DNA of 64,000 nucleotides from Promerops cafer (taxonomy: Eukaryota; Chordata; Aves; Passeriformes; Nectariniidae). How positions within the stretch are numbered: position 1 is the first letter of the stretch; every line of letters begins with the position of its first letter. A program made the position numbers and the translations under genes. Location of the stretch: positions 875,256 to 939,255 of the forward strand of contig VZSE01010018.1 in NCBI GenBank assembly GCA_013398275.1, in the 5' to 3' direction. The notes under the pieces were generated by a model that did not search any database, was not told where the DNA came from, and worked only from the letters and a program-made list of their open reading frames with translations. This document shows, piece by piece, positions 1 to 10,472 of this stretch.

Positions 1-580
1 TACTGATTTTTAAGGCATTTTGGGGCTCAGCGTTATTTAAAAATCATCATGTTCTCTCTATTTGTGCTTGGCTTTAACCTGTTGCTGTATACTCTTGAAA
101 AACATAAGGGGAAAAATCAAGAGATTACTTCATTGTCTCCTACCCAGTACACCTTCATTAAGACAGCCGCTCCATCAGTTCACTCTTTATCAAACTATGA
201 AGCAAACTGTAATTTTTTTGTAATATTTAAGATATGAAATGCACTTCAAAAACATCTTTAGTCCACTACTTTACTGGTCTGCAGCCTTAAAATATTGCTA
301 GACAGGTGTTTTACTGCATTGATATAACAGTATTTCTGCTCAAAAAAAAGGGAAAAAAATAAAAACACTTAAAATTCTCTGAAACCTGTCCCCACTCCTC
401 TGAAAAGCCCTTACAGCATCTCCACTGTGGGGTGTGTTTGAGTTCAGCTGAACAGGCACCATTTCCTATGAACTTTGCTTGACTTACTGAAGAACTACAT
501 CTTCATGAACTTTGTCACATGAAGATTGACATTACTGCTTTAAATTTAATAATATTCTACATTGTTAAACCACACAATTA
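1..580. other. AT-rich single-copy sequence, no gene seen
   Basis: This stretch is AT-rich with short A and T runs. The one small open frame near its start (62 codons) has no recognisable domain. I see no repeat family, RNA gene or splice-bounded exon. Confidence 0.6.
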
Positions 581-770
581 GTCTGGAACGGGCTCTGCAG
601 TGGAACAGGCTCCTCTGGGAAGTGGTCACAGCACCAAGCCCAACAGAGCTCAAGAAGTGTTTGGACAATCTCAGTCTCAGGTACATGATGGGATTTTTGT
701 GGTGTCCTGAGGCGGACCAGGAGCAGGACTTTGATGATCCCTATGGGTCCCTTCCAAGCTAGGATACCCT
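581..770 (+). mobile_element. CR1 LINE 3' fragment (copy 1)
   Basis: A truncated, diverged 3' piece of a CR1 non-LTR retrotransposon, the dominant LINE of birds. It reads in the plus direction: a TGGAACAGGCT...GGGAAGTGGT block, then AAGAAGTGTTTGGACAAT, and finally GATGATCCCTATGGGTCCCTTCCAA near the 3' end (each block matched by eye to the CR1 tail). The upstream coding part and most of the 3' region are missing, as is usual for CR1 copies truncated at the 5' end. The 66-codon open frame inside it is not a gene. The GGTCCCTTCC version of the tail suggests a different CR1 subfamily from copies 2 and 5. It cannot encode protein or move by itself. Confidence 0.82.
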
Positions 771-3700
771 AAAAATTACAAAGGCTGAAGATAGACCTTA
801 GTATTAGGATGAGCAGTATGTGAAGGCAGTGTGATCCTACAACAACACGGGCGGAAATACAAAGGCTGGAGCTGAGAAAATGGAGTTCAGTTGTCTCAAA
901 GATTGGAGGTGACTTGTAAGTCCTGATTCATCAACGTTTTAAGGGGACCAGAAGAGAAGGAATAGTATAAATAGGAACACTGCTTTCTTCTGATCAAAAA
1001 ATGAAATAAAGTTACATTTTCTCCCAAGGATTATGTTGTAAAATGCCACCTACATGCCAGTTTCAAATGCAGTTTTAAGTTACCACAGTCCACCTACCTG
1101 AGGAGTAAGTACAGATATAGGAGAGAAAATAAAGGTATTTAGGGAAAAAACAAACACAAAATGTCAGTGCAATCCCTGGTGTGTATAGTTTTAGTAAAAT
1201 AAGAAAATAAAAGTCAGATGCTCAGCTTCTATCTAGCTCATACCAGTCAAAGATGGGGCACAGGTAACATTGCCACTCACCACAATGACTAACTGAAACT
1301 CTGAAAGCACCTAAAGGACTGCTGAGCAAAGGACTTCAGAGGCACTTCCCACTTGACTTTCAAATCAGAATTGGAAAATAATCTTCTGTAGTTACTTTTA
1401 AGAAGGTCTAATTGCTCCCAATAGCATAAATATGTAAATAATCACCTGAAAATACAAAAAGGGTGGACATAAGCTATTAATAAGAGGATTACAGTCTTAT
1501 TTAGTTAACTGACACCACAAATTTTGTTTAGAGCCTTTTCAAAGCTCTTGATACTTCACAGAAAAATCTGAGGGGTAAAAACCATGGCTGGTTAACCACT
1601 CACCTCAGTAAGCCAAACCTGTCTTTTTGCTACCTGGCAGAGCAAGGAGCAATCATACAACTGGGAAGTGCAAGGAGAGATGGCCAGAAAGGGGCTGTTG
1701 ACTTAGGACATCCTGCAAGTCTTTTGGAAACACTTTAAATTAAATAGTTACTCTACGAGGTGGCATGGTTGAGTATTTCTTCATGCCTATGGGAGATGAT
1801 AAAGAAAAGCAAGAACAATTATGAAGATATAGTAAAGATACTTGAAAATGAGATTTAATTAGTGATTGGGATGCAGGAAAATCAGCTGGAGTATATAGGT
1901 AAAGCTTTCAATTAGCAATGGTCCTTTGGATTTAAAAGAAAGCCTCTTTGCATCACACTGGGTGACAACCGCAGGCGCAGAACTGGTGCAGTCATTTTTT
2001 GTCCCCAAAATCCTTTTTCATCTCCTGGCCTAACTGCCTCCAGCTGGCAGGCTCTGTGTAACCAGGGCTGGCATGTGATCTTCAAACCAGTCATGATGAT
2101 GATGATGGGTAACAACCTGTATCAAGTTATGATGGTATTATTTGAGCTTAGGAAATTTAGGTTCCTGATACAGCTTCAGTATCTCCTCCTAGCAATTTTT
2201 TTCCTCCACTTTGAGCTTCTTGAAGAGTCAACCAAACACTGATATCCTTTAACTTCCTCTCCAGTGATACTGCTACCAAGGTAGGTAAGATTATTGATCT
2301 CAAGCTACCTCAAGATTTCCTCTGCAAAACTAATCTTCCTGCTCACTTTGCAACAGGTCGTTCATCACTGTGCTACAGCCACATTAATAATGAATGAATC
2401 CATTATGATCAATGGCTCGACAATGAATATCAAATGACTTCTGCATTATTAAGATCATTACAGGACACTAGAGGTAACTATTCAGTGCCATTCACAGCAG
2501 TTTAGCTGTATGATCTCTTTCTCCTTTAATAGGGTTTCTATGACTAAAATACCCCAAATCACACTGAATATTTAACCTGAGGTTCAGTGATTTTACACTT
2601 CATACAATAAAACATCATGAATCAATAGGGCAGTAATTTGTATCAGTGTCTCTTTGGGCAATTTAATATAATCTTGCTGTGTACACAGTGCCTATCAGCA
2701 CCATCAAAAAGCGTTCTCGGAAGGTCTGCAGCATGGATATTAATTGTACCAAATCTAACCAAAAACTACCAACTGAACAGAACCACTCCAGTGTTGTCTT
2801 TAAAAAGCTGTTCCTTTTAACTATGTTTTTGTTTATTTTCACCTGCTTTCACAGTAAATAATGCAACTGATTAAGAAATGAACACAGAACATTAATCATA
2901 GTGCTTAACTAGATATTTCCTAAAGGTCACCCCACTTTGAAAGACGGAGCTTTCCCATATTGTGCCCGTGATTAATGGTCCATTTCCCGTCTCTCCCATG
3001 CACCCTTGGATCCCCATCCTGCAATTCTGCCTTGCTCCTGGCTCTCGTGCGAGTGCCACGCCTGTCAAAGTGACATGAGAAATGACTGCATAACCTTTGC
3101 TGACATTCAGCAGTTCCCAGTCTTTCAGTTTTCGCTCGGCGCAGCTCTCCAAGAAGTCCGCTTTAGGTTTACATTTTCCCAGGCAGAATTTGCAGTGACA
3201 GAAGAGAAATGATTGCTCCAGATTACATTGCCAACAGAGCTCTGACAAATGTTGCACAGCTAAAAGATCTTGCCCAAGATAAATAGGTATCAGTGAGTAC
3301 TGTGGCTAGTTCTCACTCATGCAATCTCAATTCTAAATCTGCGCTCAAGAATCAGCTTTGGTAACAGAACAGCAGTGGAATATATTGAGAAGAGAAGGAT
3401 TTGATGGGGAAGCATGATAGAAGGATTGATGACAGGAAAGTTGAAAACAACCTGGTGTCTGGATTTGAGTCCCAAATGTCGTGGTTTAAATGCTGCTTCT
3501 GAACAGAGTCCTGTGTGGAACGGGGCTACTGCAGCCCAGACACCTGGGTCTGCACCTACCCATGCATCTGCAATTTGCTCCTGAAAGAGGTACACTGAAA
3601 AAGAGGAGCAGTTTTCTTTCATCGTTAATAGATTTGAGGGGAAGATAAACAAAAATACCACCCCTCATATTTACATGGTTTTACATCTCATTATGAACTA

Positions 3701-6124
3701 CAAATATTTTGCAATTCAGAAAGTCCACTAAGAGAGATTCCAATGGCTGAGTTAGGTGAGTTCCTAGGTCTCCACACCAGATACCAACTCACAGGAAACT
3801 ACCATTAAAAAAGGGATGCATCTTTGTTTCCCCAGAAACAGCCCACTCCTTCTCATGGAAAATAATTGCTTTTTTTTCCAGACCTTGGTGAATATTCTTG
3901 TAAAGAAGAAAAGAGAAATGCCAGAAATTACTGTGATTCCTTCCAACCATACAGAAAGATATGGCAAACCCAAAATGCAACCCATAATAATCTTGTGTTC
4001 ATAATGGTGGTTACTTACATGCAATAGAGCTCTTTTGATGCAAATTAACTAATTGACTAAAGTAGAGATAATGCCATTAGCAATAATTTGTTCATCAGCC
4101 TTTGATACTGAATAGGGGTCACACAGGATAAGTTCCCCATCTTCCTATTTTCAGGGAAAGACACATTCCTCTCAAACCTCAAACATCTGTCTCTGCATTT
4201 GTATGCTGCAAAACATAAGCACCATTACTAGATTTTTTTTTTTCTCAAGTTGTTCTAAAAAATTCTATCACTCTTGGAGGGGAAAAAGCAACCAAATGCA
4301 CCAAAAACCTCTAGACAATTACTGTGATCTGTGTCTGGGAACATCATAATTTCTGGTTGACAAAACACCTCACTGGTGCATAGCAAATACCTTAATGAGT
4401 TTTGAGAGCAGTGATTTAAGGGAGAAGAAAAAATGGAGAATTATCTGGATTTTTTTTTTTTTGTATGTTGAGAAGGACTTCTGTAGAGAACACCTTTGTT
4501 TCAATTCCTTCAGTGTTTGGGTTTTTTTTGTTGGTGGTGGTGGTTTTTTTTGTTTGTTTTGGGGGTTTTTTTGGGTTTTTTTAAATGAAGTACTGCATGC
4601 CAGGGCACCTCTCTGTGAGTAGCTTGGCAGACTTTAACTGAACTTTCCACTGGTGCAAAGATATCACACAGAGAATGTGTGTCCAGGGTTAGGGATATAT
4701 TGAGTGATAGTTTACTACACCTGCAATCTCAGCCACATAATTTATTTAGCCATGTGGAGAAGGAGAACCAAGACCTCTGCTTCATACAAGGTTTGAATAG
4801 AGAATAATTTAGAAAAGTTAGCCACCATTGCTACCATATGTGGAGGCCCTAATCTCGAGCCACTTGAAGTGACACCAGACAGAAGAGGTTGAATCTTGCA
4901 GTCAATCTACATTTTAAGCCTTCCACCAAAGTTAAAGTTTATTCCACAAAGGAGGTGATCATGGCATTTATTCTTTAAAAAAAAACCACTAGAGAACTGG
5001 TCATGAGTTATATAAAGAGGATTTAGGCAAACACCCAAGTGTTTCCCATTTCTCATTTCTACAGACTAAGTCCTGAGAAATACTGAATATTTTGGAGCAC
5101 TCAGATGTTACAAGTGCTCAGCATTATTAGTGCCCTTACACATGTTCAGGGATGAAAAGTGGCAATAAATAAGGTCCAAAAGGACAATACAGAAGCTTAT
5201 ACTGCTAATATTTCATGGTGGGATACTACAAAATTATGTAGTTACTGCTGAGATTAGTACATGGACTAGGAGCAATTTGTTTTCCAATATAATTGGTCAC
5301 AATCAGAGCATCTGTGAATAAAAATTAATGCTAATTGAAGTTATGTGTTAAAAACAACCAAATACAGAAGCCTCTTAAACATAAAATACCCATTTTTGAC
5401 ATATTTTTTCTGAAGATAATTTCTAAATTCTCTAAATTCAGTTCCACTAAAACACTTCAAGGTTTAAGCACACAGGATTATGACTTGGAATCAGGGCCCA
5501 GGAAAAACACACATCAACAACATCAATGTTTATAAATTGAATAGTCTAAAAATTTCTCTAACAAAGACATTTTTAAAAGACAATAGAACTTCCTATATGA
5601 GCATTGCAAATGCATTCCAGAAACTGCAATATTAACTGTTTGGAACAAAATTTTTTATTTCATAGCACTGAAGAAGTAAAAAATGGGAAAATTTTGAATA
5701 TACAATAATTAAGGTGTCTGTGTTGTTGCTGTAATAGATAGGATACTTTCACTGTCTAGACATGGCCAGTTTAATTTCTGATTTAATTTTTGCTACCAAA
5801 AGCAAAAGTTATTTTTAGTAAAATTGCTCTAGCATATTAAAAAAAAATTCTTTGTATTCTAAATAAAGATTTCATGGATCAACTCTTGCATGCTGTTTAT
5901 ATGCAAGTTTCCTACATTTTGCATTGCTGAATAATTGAGAACATTAGCTCCCAAACCATGAAAAATTCATTTTATCATGATGTATTATTAATCAATTTAA
6001 TTTACAATGATCTGAAGAGTCCCACTTTCCATTATGGTGCTTGAAAATACATTTAGACAGTAGTTTGGTCTGTATTATATCACTATGTAACTTTCTCATC
6101 TGATAAACTTCTCAAAGTGGGTCA
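771..6124. other. AT-rich single-copy sequence with scattered low-complexity tracts
   Basis: No convincing gene. The stretch holds a T/G-rich tract at 4513-4582, a low-confidence exon-like segment at 1604-1660 on the minus strand, an acceptor-donor juxtaposition at 1097/1098 on the minus strand, a cluster of ATTA-type motifs at about 2375-2475, and a GC-richer patch at about 2940-3230 with overlapping open frames on both strands (121 and 68 codons) that match nothing I recognise. Confidence 0.6.
4513..4582. repeat. T/G-rich low-complexity tract
   Basis: About 70 bases made almost only of T and G, with runs of up to eight T and five G. GGTGGTGGTGG at about 4533-4543 gives four GG runs, enough for a two-tetrad G-quadruplex in principle. 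A very similar tract lies at 16161-16268. Open frames across it are rich in Phe, Gly and Val because of the composition and are not genes. Confidence 0.85.
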
Positions 6125-6320
6125 TACTCCACAAGCATAATAATGGATAAAATGGATAAAAGAGAACCAGTTGACATAATTTATTTGGACTTCCAAATCC
6201 TTTTGAAAAAAGTGTCACATAGAAAACCACTGAAAATTTAAGCAGCTGGAGTACAGAGCAAATTATTTGAAATTATCAAAAGCTGCTTAGCAGACAGAAA
6301 GGAAAACATTGCATTTAAAA
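6125..6320 (+). mobile_element. Degraded LINE reverse-transcriptase fragment (CR1/L2-like)
   Basis: In the frame of the ATG at 6152, the translation contains PVDIIYLDF followed by KKVSH. This fits reverse-transcriptase motif A of CR1/L2-type LINEs (family pattern YLDFxKAFDxVxH); the first aspartate of LDF, a metal-binding catalytic residue, is kept. A TAA stop at 6239-6241 breaks the frame. About 13 codons further on, still in the same frame, comes KLFEIIKSCLADRKENIA, which fits the conserved W(I/V)KxWLxDRKQRV block that follows motif A. The KAFD part is changed to ILLK. There is no intact endonuclease or remaining palm domain nearby, so this is a short dead relic. It is older than the CR1 tails in this window, judging by its decay at protein level. 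Assignment to CR1 rather than to L2/L3 or another clade is uncertain. Confidence 0.7.
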
Positions 6321-8045
6321 AACATTTAGTATATGAAAATACTTTGCTATTACAATTTAGAGGAAACACTCTCTTACTATTTAAAGCTATTTTTATTTTC
6401 ACTACATAAACATATTATTGTATTTCACCAAGTTTCAGCTAGTCTTTTAATGTTTACTATCATTTTATTATCAGATAATCACACAAATCAGTTTGGAAAA
6501 TAAAAGCTCTTACTCTTGTTTAGAATGTATTTGTCTAGCATTAAAAAAAATGCCTTCTTTCACTACAGCTCCAAGGACATTTCTCTTTAATGCAAATTAA
6601 AAAGGGAAATATGAATGATACGCAAACTCTTGTGACTTGGATTTGTCCTTTGATATTTTGTGAAAAGTCACTGGCTATTGAAGTCTCTTCTTATATGTCA
6701 GATGTCAACTATATCATCTGGCCATAAATATAAATAATTAAAATGCAGGCTAATAATTGAGAACTGCTGATGAACAGTAGAAACATTTAGAGAAACTACA
6801 AAGCTTTATCAAGAAAGATTATTAGATACATCCGGTAAACTTCAAATGCTAAAAAGGTCACACAGGGAAAACAATCTGTATTTGGAAGTAGAAGCCTGAA
6901 ACCCTCATTCATCTTTAGAGGAGTTTAACATAGCTGGGAAGGAAAGTGAAGTATCTTTCTGATACTTCAGAAAGGACGGGGTCTGCTAAATGTGAATTTG
7001 GAAAAGTTGCATGAAAATCCACGTTGTGAACACCAGAGACAGCACTGCAGGATGCCACCAGCAGGTGAAGTTTCATTGGAGCAAAGCATAACCCTGGCAG
7101 TGCCTTACTCAGACAGAGAATGTCTGAGAATAGTCCAGGGCATGCATGAACTCTCCAACAAGGAATAAACAACCACACTTGGATTTGTGGCACATGGAAA
7201 ATGCTTTTTTTTCTTTTTATAGGAGATTTTAATGTTGGAAACTCAGGACAACAAAAAACCCCCGAACTAATTTGTGTAGACAAACAGTATAACACATCCT
7301 GCTGCCCTTGGAAGTAAAAAAGGGCAATATTAAAAAGAATTCACAGTGTTAAAATATTTGTACATATAGGCTGGGAAAAATTTCAGCAAAAAGCGGACAA
7401 TTAGCAAAATAACCACAGGAATGAAATTAGGAAGGAATTTCAAACAGAAGTGTCTGGAAGGCCACTCAGAAATGCTGACAGGCTGGAGGGGAGAGGATGT
7501 GCCTGTGCCAGGGAGAAGCCCTTCTGCTCTTGGAGCTGGCACCACACTCAGGTGGCTAGGGAGGCTTCAGGCTGAGCTAGAAGCACCAGTAAGTGATCAG
7601 GGAGGGGAAAGCACTCTGAGGAGGTTTTATTTAAAAAAAACAAGAGGGCTACAAGCTAGAAACCTACCCTTTAATGCAGCCCCTCCTCCATTCAAAGATG
7701 GCTTCATCACAAATTTGTACCTCCTTAAAAATAAAATGCTGGCATCAAACACACATCTTGTCACATCTTCCTTCTTAACAGAAATAACTGCAGACCCTAA
7801 TCTTTCTCTAGCTGCTTTTTTAAAAAAAGAACAACATATGGCTAAAAAATATGTGCTATAGATGGGAAAGCGGGAGTAGGCTAAGCGACTTGTGAAAGCA
7901 AACTATCAGCACTCCCTGATTATTCCCAGGGGATGCTCCCAAGGTTTATCCCCATTTTCAGGAATTCTGTGACCTCAGACTCTGCAAGGATTGGTCATCA
8001 TTCTCATGTACTCACAGAGAGACAAAACACACCAGCTACTGCTTT
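6321..8045. other. Single-copy sequence, no gene seen
   Basis: AT-rich up to about 7400, then a GC-richer patch to about 7620. A 146-codon plus-strand open frame (7421-7861) and a 126-codon minus-strand frame (6915-7295) lie here. Neither shows a domain, signal peptide or family motif that I can recognise, and their composition simply follows the DNA. No RNA gene or repeat was identified. Confidence 0.55.
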
Positions 8046-8370
8046 CAGCCTTCCCATACCTGAAGGGAAGCTGGAGAAGGACTTTTGGCAAGGGCATGCA
8101 GGGATAGGACAAGTGGTAAAGGCTTTAAACTGAAAGAGGGGAGGTTTATATCAAATGCTAGAAAGACACTTTACTGTGAGGGTGGTGAAACACTGGAACA
8201 AGCTCGTGGAGAAGTGGAAGATACCCCATTCCTGGTAACATTCAAGGTCAAGGTGGACAGGGCTCTGACAACCTTATCTAGTTGAAGATGTCCATGCTCA
8301 TTCTAGAAGGGTTGGACTAGATGACCTTTAAAAGTCTCTTCCAACTCGAAGTGTTCTATAATTCTGTGAT
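8046..8370 (+). mobile_element. CR1 LINE 3' fragment (copy 2)
   Basis: A 5'-truncated CR1 tail of about 325 bases. It runs from CCTGAAGGGAAGCTGGAGAA and CAAGGGCATGCAGGGATAGG, through TTTAAACTGAAAGAGGGGAG and GGTGAAACACTGGAACAAGC, to GGGTTGGACTAGATGACCTT, CTTCCAACTCGAAGTG and a terminal ATTCTGTGAT. The order and content of these blocks match the bird CR1 3' end in full. The two overlapping 66-codon open frames inside are not genes. The 3' terminal short repeat unit is present, so the truncation is at the 5' side only, as expected for target-primed reverse transcription. Confidence 0.93.
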
Positions 8371-10157
8371 TTGATGAGAATAGCAGACTTCAGCCTTATA
8401 GTGAAGTATCAAAGACTTGTGGTTATAAAACAAACACAAATCAAACATAATTTCCAGGATGTATACATTCATAGCATTGTATCCCCCCATGAAAGGAAAT
8501 AATTTGAAAGGCAGTTCTATGCAAGGCAGAATGGAGTTTATCTCATTGCCTGTTCTGGATCTCTGTGCACAGCTTTGTTTGCCTTCTGTAACAATAAAAT
8601 ATTTAAGATTAAAACAAAATCCTGCGTTGGGTAAAAATACTGAAAGCTCATTGTCAAATTATTTGCACAAGCACCTCAGGTATACAAGCCCTTCTCTAAA
8701 AAGCATTACATGACACCCTGAAGTTGTTTGCAAAGCTACACCACTTCCCTGGATTAGATAAAACTGACACTTGTGTTGCTTCAAGCCGCAGTATTTGTAT
8801 CTATTGGAGGAACCTACTCTTCTCTTCTTCTGTTGTCATTGTTGGGAAGAAATGTAACCAATAATATAACGATTAAAAAGTTTATTCCTAGAACAGCAAG
8901 CAAAAGTTATCTATTATTGCTATACTGAAAAATCCCTGGCAAAGCTTTTTCACTTTCACCAAGAAAAACAGTGATGTCTAAGGATGCATATAAAGCCTCT
9001 GCCTCCCAGGATTCCCATGACTTACATACTACCAAATTATGCAAAAAACTACTGAAGCATTTCAATTATACTCCTATAACTCCTACCACAATAGACAAAC
9101 ACAGATATATACTTTTTGGGAGAAACAAAGCATCTCTTTCTCCAAAAGAAACCCATTAATTTAATTGTGAAAGCAGAAGACAAATTAATTCCTGATAATT
9201 GCCAGGAAACTGTTCGATTATATCATTATATCCATTTCATAGCCTTACTTCAGTGTGCAGTGAAATAAGCATGACTTCTAATTAATTCCTGTATTTCATT
9301 TGCTATCAAACATACACAATAGGGAATGGTTGTAATGATTGTTCATGACTACATACAGACGACCTTGAAAACTTCTGTTTCCAAAAATGTTTGCTAACAC
9401 AATAGGAAGAATTTCATTTTCAGCAGTACCATAGCATAACTACAATTTAGTGGTGATTCTGGGGTTACAAGCTCAAAAAATACTGACATTAACTGGAACA
9501 GATTTTTTTTTTTTTTTTTTTGCAATTCTGTTCTATCTTTCCTGCTTGAAAACAAAACTGTTCAGCCCTTGGTGAAATCCTTCATGCTGAAAAAAGCCTG
9601 TGTTGAAGTTACATTGCTTAGCAAAGATGCTCTACCTTACCTGTCTCTGTAACTTTGTAAATCCTTGGGTTATTTAGAAAACAAGAATGCCAAAATTGAG
9701 CCAGAGCTTGTCATTCTTGCTCCTTACTCTGGAAACACAAGCAGTAAGAACTATGATGTGTTAATCCTATACCTAAAACCACAGAAATGTCTACATTTCC
9801 AAAGCTGTGATACCTTGGTAAAGGATTCAGCCCTTTCTACCTTCTCCCCATCAAATACTGCTACTAAACCCTACATAAAAATAGAATATAATAAAAAGGA
9901 ATATAAAAATAGGCAGTAGGGGCAAAGACAAACACCTGTGTCACACAGCACTTTCTTCTGGGAAAGCAGTCTGCAGTAAGTGCCCACAAGAAAAGCCCAT
10001 GGCCATATTACACCCCCCAAACACTCTCCTAGCCACAGTCCTCTGTGCATGGGCCAAGGCAGCACACGGATGGCTGACACAGCAGCAGCTCACGCTCTCA
10101 GGAAGGAAGGGAGGGAGGGACACTTGAACTGCTTCCCTCCCACCATCGCACTCACGG
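8371..10157. other. AT-rich single-copy sequence, no gene seen
   Basis: Apart from a T run at 9503-9521 and a GGAAGGAAGGGAGGGAGGGA purine tract just before the next CR1 copy (about 10101-10120), nothing stands out. The open frames of 60-84 codons have no recognisable features. Confidence 0.6.
9503..9521. repeat. Poly(T) run, 19 bases
   Basis: An uninterrupted run of 19 T. No target-site duplication or SINE body is visible next to it, so I treat it as a simple repeat rather than the tail of a retrocopy on the minus strand. Confidence 0.9.
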
Positions 10158-10472
10158 AGAATCGCAGAACCACGGAGGTTTCAGAAGACCTGTGAGATCA
10201 CAGCGTCCCACCTTTGACTGATCTCCACCTTGCCAACCAGACCATGGCACTGAGTTCTACATCCAGGTGTTGCTTCAGCATCTCCAGGGATGGTAACTCC
10301 ACCGCTTCCCTGGGAAGTCCATTCCAATGTTTAACAGCCTTTTCTGTGAAAATATTCCTCCCAATGTCCAGACTGAACCTCCCCTTTTGCAGCTTGAGCC
10401 TTTGTCCTCTTCTCCTGTCGCTGGTTGCCTCAGAATAGAGGCTGGCCCCCATCTGGCTACAACAGCCACTGT
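10158..10472 (-). mobile_element. CR1 LINE 3' fragment (copy 3)
   Basis: Minus-strand CR1 tail of about 315 bases. On the plus strand it opens with the reverse complement of the CR1 3' terminus (AGAATCGCAGAACCACGGAG), then GACCTGTGAGATCACAGCGT, CTTCAGCATCTCCAGGGATG, CTTCCCTGGGAAGTCCATTC, CAGACTGAACCTCCCCTTTT and GCCTTTGTCCTCTTCTCCTG. Each is a standard CR1 block in reverse order. The matching open frames here (98, 74 and 64 codons) are shadows of the element. The tail is clearly diverged from a consensus, so it is not a recent insertion. Confidence 0.92.

Noticed and set aside
2265..2280. 16-base segment between CTTCCTCTCCAG and GTAGGTAAG on the plus strand
   Set aside because: Looks like a tiny exon but its length is not a multiple of three and nothing else supports it.
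3478..3500. GTCGTGGTTTAAATGC, similar to the start of a common avian LTR-type repeat
   Set aside because: The likeness stops after about a dozen bases and no LTR ends or duplicated target site follow.
4471..4486. CTGTAGAGAACAC shared with about 16280-16292, near both T/G tracts
   Set aside because: A 13-base match is expected many times by chance in 64 kb, and it lies on opposite sides of the two tracts.
7421..7861. 146-codon plus-strand open frame
   Set aside because: No domain, signal peptide or family motif; part GC-rich, part AT-rich with matching composition bias; no clear splice or promoter context.
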